A DNA stretch of 7,744 nucleotides from Limiplasma sp045540635 (GTDB lineage Bacteria > Bacillota > Clostridia > Christensenellales > Aristaeellaceae): positions 1-7,744 of the forward strand of contig JAZQHO010000027.1 in NCBI GenBank assembly GCA_045540635.1, written 5' to 3'. Position 1 is the first letter of the stretch. Each line of letters starts with the position of its first letter. Both the position numbers and the translations under genes were made by a program. Positions 1-5,541 of the stretch are shown here, in pieces. The notes beneath the pieces were generated by a model. It saw nothing but the letters and a program-made list of their open reading frames with translations. It was not told the DNA's origin and ran no database searches.

Positions 1-1499
1 CCCGCCCGGGTGACGGGCTGGGCGGTGGCCCAGTCCAGCCGGAGGGTATCCAGCATCAGGCCGAAGGGCAGCACCGCATTCTCACCCTCCGCAATGGAGA
101 AACGGAAGGTGACATCCCCCTCCGGCAGCCGCAGGGTGACGGTTTCGTTCTGCCGGGGCGGCAGGGTCAGGTGATCCTGAAAATTGTTGACGAACAGGAA
201 GCCGCTGCTGCCTGCAACCCGCACGCACCAGCGCAGGGGCTGCACATCCTCCGGCACGAGGGTAAACATGTGCTCCGGCAGAACGGTCTTTGTTTCGGTC
301 AGCTGCCCGGCAAAGCATTGGCAGAACAGGTGCAGGCATTTGAGCCGCCCGTAGCTTTCCCGCACCTGCCCATACTCGCCCAGCGCCGCCTGATAATCGT
401 AGCTCAGCTTGCTTACCTGACTTTCGTTCAGGTAGGGGGTGCGCTGCCCGGTGGGGTTGGTGCCGCCCTTGTACATATAGTAGCCCAGCAGGTTGCAGCC
501 GCTGCCCAGCTTGGTGTTGGCCAGCGCATCGATGGCGCGCATATCCATCTGAAAACGATAGTTGTAGGAGCACATCATGCCGCCCATCATTTCGCAGCAG
601 GCATAGGGGCGGCTCTCCGGGGGATAGGCGGGCTCAAAATTGTAGGTTCTTGGCACGGCATTGTTGTGGTTGTCCCGGTAGATGTATTCCGGCGTGGCGG
701 GGTGCTCGCCGGTGCGGTGATAGAAGATCCACGGCTGGTAGGAATAGCCGCCCCACAGGGGCAGCGCCTCCTCCACCGGAGTGACCGCGCCGCCCCATGC
801 GGTGGTGGTGTAGAAGGGAGTCACGATGCCCTCCTCCTGCATGATGCGCTTCAGCGCCAGCATGTAGCCCTCGCCGGAGCGCCCGCCGTTGACCCACTCG
901 GAGGAGATGCCGGTGGTCATCTCCCACGGGGCGGAGGAGTGCTGGTACTCGTTCTCGATCTGGGCAGCGATGATGCACCCGCCCTGAGAGAAGTAGAAGC
1001 CGTCCATCTGCTGATGCAGTGCCCGGAAAAACCTGCGCACCGCCGCAAGGAAGCCGGGGTCGTTCTCCCGTACCTCATAGGGCTTGCCGTAGAGCCAGTC
1101 CGGCAGACCGCCGTTGCGGAATTCGCCGTGGCAGAAGGGGCCGATGCGCATGATCACCGGCATGCGGTGCTTCCGGCACAGGGCAAGGAAGCGGCGCAGA
1201 TCCCGGCAGCCGTCAAAGCGGAAGATACCCTCCTCCTCCTCGTGGGCGATCCAGAACACATAGGTACTGAGGATGTTGATGCCGCCCGCCTGCATTTTAA
1301 GGATGGCATCCTCCCACTGATCGGGGCTGACGCGGCAGAAATGCATCTCGCCGCTGATGCCGAAGAAGGGCTCACCGTTCCTCTGCATGTAGTAGTTGGT
1401 AAAGCTGAGCTGCTGCCCATCGGGGGCGGTGCCGGAGAATTTCCCGCCAAGGGGGAAGATCCTCTTGGGGTCGATCCGGCGCAGGTCGAGCGTGTACAT
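1..1499 (-). CDS. GH35 beta-galactosidase-like glycoside hydrolase, 3' end truncated by window edge
   Basis: The frame is open from the ATG at 1497-1499 to the window edge: 499 codons and no stop. My translation matches the glycoside hydrolase family 35 catalytic barrel. Near the N-terminus are NGEPFFGISGEMHFCRV (41-57), GGINILSTYVFW (72-83, family pattern GxNxxxTYVxW) and GIFRFDG (91-97). AQIENEY (179-185) gives the probable acid/base Glu184. The probable nucleophile is Glu303 in CCEMMGG, which keeps the E-x-x-G-G spacing of the family. Members usually hydrolyse terminal beta-galactosides. No signal peptide is visible, so the enzyme probably acts in the cytoplasm on imported oligosaccharides. 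The start is fixed by AGGAGG (1508-1513) 8 nt upstream. GH35 proteins often exceed 580 residues, so a C-terminal part is probably missing here. It is separated from degV by a terminator and has its own promoter. The exact substrate cannot be read from the sequence. Confidence 0.88.
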   Translation of the reverse strand, partial: MYTLDLRRIDPKRIFPLGGKFSGTAPDGQQLSFTNYYMQRNGEPFFGISGEMHFCRVSPDQWEDAILKMQAGGINILSTYVFWIAHEEEEGIFRFDGCRDLRRFLALCRKHRMPVIMRIGPFCHGEFRNGGLPDWLYGKPYEVRENDPGFLAAVRRFFRALHQQMDGFYFSQGGCIIAAQIENEYQHSSAPWEMTTGISSEWVNGGRSGEGYMLALKRIMQEEGIVTPFYTTTAWGGAVTPVEEALPLWGGYSYQPWIFYHRTGEHPATPEYIYRDNHNNAVPRTYNFEPAYPPESRPYACCEMMGGMMCSYNYRFQMDMRAIDALANTKLGSGCNLLGYYMYKGGTNPTGQRTPYLNESQVSKLSYDYQAALGEYGQVRESYGRLKCLHLFCQCFAGQLTETKTVLPEHMFTLVPEDVQPLRWCVRVAGSSGFLFVNNFQDHLTLPPRQNETVTLRLPEGDVTFRFSIAEGENAVLPFGLMLDTLRLDWATAQPVTRA

Positions 1500-1507
1500 G
1501 GGCGGTA

Positions 1508-1513
1508 CCTCCT
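1508..1513 (-). promoter_or_regulatory. Ribosome binding site of the GH35 gene
   Basis: AGGAGG on the minus strand (CCTCCT on plus), 8 nt before the ATG at 1499. It is a consensus site and fixes the start. Confidence 0.85.
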
Positions 1514-1540
1514 GTCGCGGTTGGGTGGGTATGGGGGCTG

Positions 1541-1557
1541 TGATGGTGGTACCATCA
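1541..1557. promoter_or_regulatory. Palindrome overlapping the GH35 -10, candidate operator
   Basis: TGATGGT and ACCATCA (7-bp arms, 3-bp centre) overlap the -10 at 1554-1559 and extend over the likely start site. This position suits a repressor that blocks transcription of a sugar-utilisation gene. No matching regulator gene is in the window, so the operator role is inference. Confidence 0.4.
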
Positions 1558-1582
1558 TACCACACATGGGGCGGCGGGGCAA
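1554..1582 (-). promoter_or_regulatory. Predicted sigma-A promoter of the GH35 gene
   Basis: On the minus strand, TTGCCC (1577-1582) is followed by a 17-bp spacer and TATGAT (1554-1559). The -10 is preceded by TGG, an extended -10. The -10 matches consensus at 5 of 6 bases and the -35 at 4 of 6. It lies about 55 nt before the start codon. The -35 sits in the T-rich tail of the degV terminator, so the two units are packed tightly. Confidence 0.6.
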
Positions 1583-1621
1583 AGAGCAAAAAGAGGCTGC
1601 CGCATTTCTGCAGCAGCCTCT
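1581..1621 (-). terminator. Rho-independent terminator of degV
   Basis: On the minus strand, AGAGGCTGC (1613-1621) pairs perfectly with GCAGCCTCT (1592-1600) across a 12-nt loop. The stem runs straight into TTTTT and a further T-rich tail reaching about 1581. It begins about 16 nt after the degV stop and separates that gene from GH35. Confidence 0.85.
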
Positions 1622-1636
1622 CTCCAAATGCAGTTA

Positions 1637-2518
1637 TCAGCACGGACGCTCCTTGCCGAAGAAGCACACCGCCACGGTACCGGGGCCGCAATGGGCACCG
1701 ATGACCGGGCCCACGTACTGGATCTTGATCTCGCCCAGACCGGGGATCTTTTCCTTCAGCTTGCTTTCCAGACGGGCGGCATCCTCGGGCGCATCGGCGT
1801 GGAGGATGATCACATCCGCATTGGCGGGGTCGTCGATGTTCTCAACGGCTTTTTCCACCAGCGTGCGCAGGGCAGCCTTGCGGCCGCGCACCTTCTCGGC
1901 GGAGACCAGCTTGCCCTCCTTGGTTTCGGTGATGATGGGCTTGAGATCCAGCAGGCCGCCCATTGCCGCAGCAACGGAGCTGATGCGACCGCCGCGCTAC
2001 AGGTAGACCAGATCATCCACGGTAAACCATGCCTGAGCCTTCAGCTTGTTCTCCTCCAGCCACTGAGCTACCTCCTCCATGCTCTTGCCCTCGCGGTACA
2101 GGGCGTGGGCCTTGAGGATGAGGATGGTCTGGGGCGCGGAGATGCTCAGCGTATCCACCACGGTGATCTTGCGCTCCGGGTACTTCTCCAGCAGCTCCTC
2201 GCGGGCGGCATAGATGTTGCGGATGGTGCCGCTGAGCTGAGAGGAGAAAGCCACGAAGAGGATATCCTTGCCCTCCTGCAGGATGGGCTCGAAATACTCC
2301 TCGTACACCGGCTGGGGCAACAGGGAGGTAACAGGCACAGCGCCCTGACGCATACTGTCGAAGTATTCCTTCTGCTTGCCGGAGCGACCCAGATCGTCGT
2401 AATATTCCTTACCATCCACGATGTAGGGCATGTAGACCATGCTAAGGCCCAGCTCATCCACATAGCTGTAGGGCAGGTCGGAATCAGAGTCGGTCATAAA
2501 TACGTAGGGGTTGTTCAT
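1637..2518 (-). pseudogene. DegV family (FakB-like) fatty-acid-binding protein, interrupted by one in-frame TAG
   Basis: Read through its single internal stop, this is a 293-residue protein, normal for DegV/FakB proteins, which bind a fatty acid and present it to the kinase FakA for membrane lipid synthesis. Part one (codons 1-173) has TDSDSDLP (9-16), VTSLLPQP (63-70), FSSQLSGT (91-98) and VVDT (120-123). Codon 174 is TAG (1997-1999). The same frame then resumes with RGGRIS, completing the family motif YLxRGGRIS, and continues to GAHCGPG (274-280) and a TGA, with TAA directly after it. There is no frameshift, second stop or composition change. The stop most likely replaces Lys or Gln, each one base from TAG. 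AAGGAGG lies 8 nt before the ATG at 2518. If not read through, the product is truncated and should not fold as a DegV protein. Internal restart at the ATG at 1963 lacks a ribosome site. Sequencing error, recent mutation and suppression all remain possible. Confidence 0.85.
1997..1999 (-). other. In-frame amber codon inside degV
   Basis: CTA on the plus strand reads TAG on minus at codon 174, between VDDLVYL and RGGRISSV. The other genes in the window with visible ends stop at TAA or TGA. Confidence 0.9.
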
Positions 2519-2526
2519 AAAAAACG

Positions 2527-2532
2527 CCTCCT
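2527..2532 (-). promoter_or_regulatory. Ribosome binding site of degV
   Basis: AGGAGG on the minus strand inside AAGGAGGC, 8 nt before the ATG at 2518. The strong site shows that translation initiation is intact despite the internal stop. Confidence 0.85.
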
Positions 2533-2580
2533 TGAAGGTTTTGGGCCGAATGCCCGTATGAAAGAAAATGAATCACTACC

Positions 2581-2609
2581 ATAATAGCCTATTTTGCGTT
2601 GTATTGCAA
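2581..2609 (-). promoter_or_regulatory. Predicted sigma-A promoter of degV
   Basis: On the minus strand, TTGCAA (2604-2609), a 17-bp spacer and TATTAT (2581-2586; 5 of 6 consensus bases). It lies about 63 nt upstream of the start codon. The -35 lies inside one copy of the twin repeat at 2603-2629. Confidence 0.65.
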
Positions 2610-2629
2610 GCAAAACACATTGCAAGCAA
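2603..2629. repeat. Twin 11-bp direct repeat over the degV -35, candidate operator pair
   Basis: ATTGCAAGCAA occurs at 2603-2613 and again at 2619-2629, a period of 16 bp. Each copy holds the small palindrome TTGC-NN-GCAA. One copy covers the degV -35 and the other sits just upstream. Two evenly spaced palindromic half-turn sites suggest cooperative binding by a regulator. The regulator is unknown and no gene for one is in the window. Confidence 0.5.
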
Positions 2630-2739
2630 GGAATGGGGCGGTTTTGCGGGGCTGCCCCGGCGGCAGGGTGCGACCCGGCGGGCGGTCTTTGACCCGCCAA
2701 GGATCAGTTTGACCTGTTTTTTTCTTAACGATCCCTCTG

Positions 2740-2766
2740 TTCACATGGACAAGTCTGTGCTATAAT
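2740..2766 (+). promoter_or_regulatory. Promoter of fba
   Basis: A perfect TATAAT (2761-2766) is preceded by TGC, an extended -10. Upstream, TTCACA (2740-2745) matches the -35 consensus at 5 of 6 bases but with a short 15-bp spacer. The extended -10 may do most of the work. The start codon is 38 nt downstream of the -10. Confidence 0.65.
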
Positions 2767-2787
2767 ACATCCGATACCCCACATATA

Positions 2788-2793
2788 AGGAGG
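2788..2793 (+). promoter_or_regulatory. Ribosome binding site of fba
   Basis: AGGAGG within AAGGAGG (2787-2793), 10 nt before the ATG at 2804. The spacing is slightly long but the match is perfect. Confidence 0.85.
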
Positions 2794-2803
2794 AACCTGA
2801 ACT

Positions 2804-3769
2804 ATGCCTTTGGTAAACACTAAGGAAATGTTTAAGAAAGCCTACGAAGGCGGCTACGCCATCGGCGCTTTCAACGTTAACAACATGGAGATCGTGCAGG
2901 GCATCACCGAGGCCGCCAAGGCTGTGAACGCTCCCGTCATCCTGCAGGTAAGCAAGGGCGCCCGCGCCTACGCCAACCACACCTACCTGGTCAAGATGGT
3001 CGAAGCTGCCGTTCAGGAGACCGGCCTGCCCATCGCCCTGCATCTGGACCACGGCCCCGATTTCGAAACCTGCAAGAGCTGCATCGACGGCGGCTTTACC
3101 TCCGTTATGATCGACGGCAGCCACCTGAGCTTCGAGGACAACATCGCCCTCACCAAGAAGGTCGTTGATTACGCCCACGACCGCGGCGTTACCGTCGAAG
3201 GCGAGCTGGGCCGTCTGGCCGGCGTTGAGGATGATGTGAAGGTTTCCGCCGAGGATTCCAGCTACACCCGTCCCGAAGAAGTAGAAGAGTTCGCCACCCG
3301 CACCGGCTGCGACTCTCTGGCCATCGCCATCGGCACCAGCCACGGCGCTTACAAGTTCACCGCTGCCCAGTGCACCCGCAACGAGAAGGGCATCCTGGTG
3401 CCCCCGCCCCTGCGCTTCGACATCCTCGAAGAAGTCTCCAAGCGCCTGCCCGGCTTCCCCATCGTTCTGCACGGTGCTTCCTCTGTGCCCCAGGATTTCG
3501 TTAAGATCATCAACGAAAACGGCGGCAAGATGCCCGACGCCGTCGGCATCCCCGAGGAGCAGCTCCGCAAGGCTGCCAGCATGGCTGTCTGCAAGATCAA
3601 CATCGACAGCGACCTGCGCATCAGCTTCACCGCTATGATCCGCAAGCACATGATGGAGCATCCCGACCACTTCGATCCCCGCCAGTACCTGACCGATGCC
3701 CGCAAGGCTCTGGGCGAGATGGTGCAGCACAAGATCGTCAACGTGCTGGGCTGCAACGGCCACGCTTAA
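2804..3769 (+). CDS. fba: Class II fructose-1,6-bisphosphate aldolase
   Basis: This cytoplasmic, metal-dependent enzyme cleaves fructose 1,6-bisphosphate to dihydroxyacetone phosphate and glyceraldehyde 3-phosphate in glycolysis, and works in reverse in gluconeogenesis. The 321-residue product is full length for the family. GAFNVNNMEI (21-30) is the typical N-terminal strand. HLDHG (80-84) supplies the catalytic Asp82 and zinc ligand His83. EGELG (132-136), GTSHGAYKF (177-185, zinc ligand His180) and LHGASS (222-227, zinc ligand His223) follow in order. KINIDSDLR (264-272) fits the phosphate/substrate-binding segment, where relatives often have N-[IT]-D-[ST]-D. The related tagatose-bisphosphate aldolases share these motifs, but the general fba call is the best fit. 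It stands alone, divergent from degV, with its own promoter and terminator, as expected for a highly expressed housekeeping gene. No catalytic residue appears to be missing. Confidence 0.96.
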   Translation: MPLVNTKEMFKKAYEGGYAIGAFNVNNMEIVQGITEAAKAVNAPVILQVSKGARAYANHTYLVKMVEAAVQETGLPIALHLDHGPDFETCKSCIDGGFTSVMIDGSHLSFEDNIALTKKVVDYAHDRGVTVEGELGRLAGVEDDVKVSAEDSSYTRPEEVEEFATRTGCDSLAIAIGTSHGAYKFTAAQCTRNEKGILVPPPLRFDILEEVSKRLPGFPIVLHGASSVPQDFVKIINENGGKMPDAVGIPEEQLRKAASMAVCKINIDSDLRISFTAMIRKHMMEHPDHFDPRQYLTDARKALGEMVQHKIVNVLGCNGHA

Positions 3770-3792
3770 TTGCATCCAAAGCTGAATACAGC

Positions 3793-3821
3793 ACCGCCCC
3801 CGGCTTGCCGGGGGCGGTTTT
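3793..3821 (+). terminator. Rho-independent terminator of fba
   Basis: ACCGCCCCCGG (3793-3803) pairs perfectly with CCGGGGGCGGT (3808-3818) around a 4-nt loop, followed by a short T run (3818-3821) then GTG. It begins 24 nt after the fba stop. Confidence 0.88.
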
Positions 3822-3846
3822 GTGTATGCTCCGGGGGGATGCCGGG

Positions 3847-3888
3847 GATGCCTCCGGCGGCTTAAGGGATGCCTCCGGCGGCTTAAGG
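3847..3888. repeat. Two perfect tandem copies of a 21-bp unit
   Basis: The unit starts GATGCCTCCGGCGG and ends CTTAAGG. It occupies 3847-3867 and 3868-3888 with no difference between copies. A partial GGATGCC precedes it near 3838. The second copy runs into the palindrome at 3882-3927. Confidence 0.85.
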
Positions 3889-3927
3889 GGAAGGGAGACC
3901 CCGTACCGGTCTCCCTATCCCCTTAAG
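3882..3927. repeat. 46-nt stem-loop, REP/MITE-like
   Basis: CTTAAGGGG and AGGGAGACC (left) pair with GGTCTCCCT and CCCCTTAAG (right), giving 18 bp interrupted only by a 1x2 internal loop, around a 7-nt loop. No T run follows, so it is not a standard terminator. Its overlap with the tandem repeat suggests one composite intergenic element. Confidence 0.7.
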
Positions 3928-4095
3928 GATCCCTTACCCTCTTCCCACGCCGGGGAGACCCCGGACCCCCGCTGTGGGCATGGTCGGGCACCAAAAGCCG
4001 GGGCTCCTGCTTTGCAGGAAATGTGGGTGGGTGTTTTTCCCGCGGTACGAAAAAAGCGGCTGTACCAGTGAGAAAGATGGAAAGGAAGGTGTTAT

Positions 4096-4174
4096 CCTTC
4101 ATATCACAGCAGTACACGAGACCACAAGCCTTTGTTGGCTTGCGCTTTTGTGTACTGCTGTGATAAAATGAAGG
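4096..4174. repeat. Large inverted repeat at the edge of an AT-rich island
   Basis: TATCACAGCAGTACAC (4102-4117) and GTGTACTGCTGTGATA (4150-4165) are a perfect 16-bp inverted repeat. An inner stem, CAAGCC (4125-4130) with GGCTTG (4137-4142), is separated from the outer stem by 7 nt on each side. Outside it, CCTTCA (4096-4101) pairs with TGAAGG (4169-4174) after a 3-nt bulge. No T run follows. It may be a mobile-element end, a structured RNA or a dual operator. The sequence alone does not decide. Confidence 0.8.
4140..4169 (+). promoter_or_regulatory. Possible promoter of the AT-rich ORF, inside the inverted repeat
   Basis: TTGCGC (4140-4145), an 18-bp spacer and TAAAAT (4164-4169; 5 of 6 consensus bases). 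The right arm of the inverted repeat covers the spacer and the start of the -10, so the palindrome could control it. The -35 is weak. Confidence 0.3.
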
Positions 4175-4207
4175 CGATAAGCTTTATAGGTGTAGGTATA
4201 TAGCAAT

Positions 4208-4537
4208 ATGATGTATTTTGTTTTTGACAATCAGAGAAAAGGTACTTGTTATTACGAATTTTTCAAGGGCAAGTGGGATGAACATACCTTTTGGAAAGCT
4301 GATTCAATATCATTACATGATGATTTTATGTTTGATGGATTTGTTGATGCAATTGTTGAAGTCATTCCTACTTATGATCCATTTGGCGAAACAGAGATAT
4401 CTATTGAGGAATGGAATGAGATTGGCAAAATCGTTTTAACAAAAGATCAAAAATCACAAGAAGTTTTCAACGAGGCAAACGAATGGCTGAAAGATGTTTT
4501 CAAAACATATACATGCTTTACTATTTTAGGGATCTGA
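4208..4537 (+). CDS. Small acidic protein of unknown function, AT-rich
   Basis: This 109-residue frame ends in TGA. I do not recognise a named family. It is strongly acidic (about 21 Asp/Glu against 10 Lys/Arg), rich in aromatic residues, and has no signal peptide or membrane segment, so it is probably cytoplasmic. The N-terminal YFVFDNQRKGTCYYEFFKGKW suggests beta strands. Residues 83-100 look helical, and the protein ends in a hydrophobic CFTILGI. Base use differs sharply from neighbours: 19 of 60 bases are G/C at 4321-4380 against 40 of 60 at 3181-3240 in fba. That points to horizontal acquisition. ATG codons occur at 4208 and 4211. Neither has a good ribosome site (only a weak AGGT at 4194-4197), so expression may be low. 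Small acidic orphans are sometimes immunity proteins of polymorphic toxins or anti-restriction proteins, but nothing here proves either role. Confidence 0.6.
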   Translation: MMYFVFDNQRKGTCYYEFFKGKWDEHTFWKADSISLHDDFMFDGFVDAIVEVIPTYDPFGETEISIEEWNEIGKIVLTKDQKSQEVFNEANEWLKDVFKTYTCFTILGI

Positions 4538-4590
4538 AAATTCATAATTTGCCGAGTAACAGAAAACCTGCTCCCTTCGATTAAGGAGGG

Positions 4591-4622
4591 CGCAATGATA
4601 CGCACCGTTCCGGTGCATTGCG
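4591..4622. repeat. Bulged hairpin downstream of the orphan ORF
   Basis: GCACCG (4602-4607) and CGGTGC (4611-4616) form a tight 3-nt-loop hairpin, extended by CGCAAT (4591-4596) with ATTGCG (4617-4622) after a 5-nt bulge on one side. It lies between the orphan ORF and the terminator. Its role is unknown. Confidence 0.5.
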
Positions 4623-4639
4623 TTTGTACACCTACATAT

Positions 4640-4674
4640 GCAAAGGAGCATCCAAACGTCGGATGCTCCTTTGC
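4640..4674. terminator. Likely bidirectional terminator between the orphan ORF and the ABC operon
   Basis: GCAAAGGAGCATCC (4640-4653) and GGATGCTCCTTTGC (4661-4674) are a perfect 14-bp inverted repeat with a 7-nt loop. The AAA/TTT ends give a short T run on either strand. It lies 63 nt beyond the stop of the minus-strand ATPase and about 100 nt after the plus-strand ORF, so it can end both converging transcripts. Confidence 0.75.
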
Positions 4675-4737
4675 TTGTTACCGGATAATTTGTTCCTTAA
4701 GACTCCTCCCGCCACCAGCCGCTTCTTTCCATATTCA

Positions 4738-5526
4738 TTACCCCTGCTGGGCGTAGCTTGCCAGAAACTGTCTGGTGCGCTCCTTCCGGGGGTTGCCGAA
4801 AACCTGCTCCGGCGTGCCCATTTCGCAGATCTTGCCGCTGTCCATAAAGATCACCTTGCTGGCCACATCCCGGGCAAAGGCCATTTCGTGGGTAACGATG
4901 ATCATGGTGGTGTTCTGGTCTGCCAGCGAACGGATGACCCTGAGCACCTCGCCGGTCAGCTCCGGGTCAAGGGCGGAGGTGGGCTCGTCAAAGCAGAGGA
5001 TATCCGGGTGCAGGTTCAGCGCGCGGGCGATGGCCACACGCTGGCACTGGCCGCCGGAGAGCTGGTGGGGGTAGTTGTTCATCCTGTCGCTGAGACCCAT
5101 CTGCACAAGCAGCTCCTCTGCCGCCGTGCGGATCTCCTGCCGGATCTGCCGCTTGTTGTCCTTCCAGTCGGGCTGCTCCTTTGCCAACAGCTCCCGCGCC
5201 AGCATCACGTTTTCCAGCGCCGTGTACTGGGGGAACAGGTTGAAGTTCTGGAACACCAGCCCGAAGTGCAGCCGCTTTTTGCGGATCTCGCTCTGCTTCT
5301 GGGTATGGCGGTCGGCAGCATCAAAAAGCACCTCGTTACCCATCAGGATACGCCCCGCGCCGGGAGTCTCCAGAAAGTTGAGGCAACGCAGCAGCGTGGT
5401 CTTTCCGCTGCCGGAGGAGCCGATCAGGGAGAGCACCTCGCCCTTCTCCATCGTAAAGCTGATGCCGTCCAGCACTTTGACCCTGCCAAAGCTCTTTTGG
5501 ATGTTTTCCACCTGAAGAATCGCCAT
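4738..5526 (-). CDS. Polar amino acid ABC transporter ATP-binding protein
   Basis: This 262-residue protein is the ATPase that powers import through the adjacent permease on the inner face of the membrane. All ABC motifs are present: Walker A GSSGSGKTT (36-44), Q-loop Gln93 in VFQNFNLFP, signature LSGGQ (156-160), Walker B ILCFDEP (176-182, Glu181 catalytic), D-loop SALD, and switch His213 in VTHEM. VFQNFNLFPQYTALENV and the C-terminal THEMAFARDVASKVIFM are typical of the GlnQ/HisP/TcyC-type subfamily. It is slightly longer than the usual 240 residues because of a charged insertion around 115-135. AAGGAGG lies 8 nt before the ATG at 5526 and overlaps the permease stop, and only 13 nt separate the genes, so translation is probably coupled. 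The specific amino acid cannot be told from this subunit. Confidence 0.94.
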   Translation of the reverse strand: MAILQVENIQKSFGRVKVLDGISFTMEKGEVLSLIGSSGSGKTTLLRCLNFLETPGAGRILMGNEVLFDAADRHTQKQSEIRKKRLHFGLVFQNFNLFPQYTALENVMLARELLAKEQPDWKDNKRQIRQEIRTAAEELLVQMGLSDRMNNYPHQLSGGQCQRVAIARALNLHPDILCFDEPTSALDPELTGEVLRVIRSLADQNTTMIIVTHEMAFARDVASKVIFMDSGKICEMGTPEQVFGNPRKERTRQFLASYAQQG

Positions 5527-5534
5527 CTGCTTTC

Positions 5535-5541
5535 CCTCCTT
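5535..5541 (-). promoter_or_regulatory. Ribosome binding site of the ATPase gene, overlapping the permease stop
   Basis: AAGGAGG on the minus strand shares bases with the permease TAA (5540-5542), 8 nt before the ATPase ATG. The arrangement suits translational coupling. Confidence 0.8.

Larger units (their letters stand above)
3770..4207. other. 438-nt region with no convincing gene, rich in repeats and hairpins
   Basis: After the fba terminator this stretch holds a 21-bp tandem duplication, a long imperfect palindrome, smaller hairpins (CCGGGG/CCCCGG at 3950-3964; TCCTGC/GCAGGA at 4005-4019) and a large inverted repeat at 4096-4174. GGGAGACCCCG occurs twice, exactly 60 bp apart (3893 and 3953). 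The short open frames here lack ribosome sites, are low-complexity or follow the repeats, and I do not call them as genes. Confidence 0.6.

Noticed and set aside
1637..1963. Second half of degV as an independent gene starting at ATG 1963
   Set aside because: No ribosome site precedes the ATG, and the twelve codons before it continue the conserved family motif, so it is part of the same gene.
171..2006. 611-codon plus-strand open frame
   Set aside because: It is antisense to GH35 and degV, both of which have clear family motifs, ribosome sites and terminators. Long antisense frames are expected in G+C-rich genes. It has no domain or ribosome site of its own.
1628..2584. 318-codon plus-strand frame over degV
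   Set aside because: It is antisense to a gene with clear DegV motifs and shows no independent support.
2741..3775. 344-codon minus-strand frame over fba
   Set aside because: It is the mirror frame of the aldolase gene, Ala/Gly/Val/His-rich without recognisable motifs.
3974..4171. Short plus-strand frame with a CxxC (LLCRKCGW)
   Set aside because: No ribosome site, it runs into the inverted repeat, and the rest has no domain character. The CxxC alone is not enough.
4096..4174. Retron msr-msd or integron attC interpretation of the nested hairpin
   Set aside because: No reverse transcriptase or integrase is in the window and the attC core motifs are not evident, so neither label is supported.
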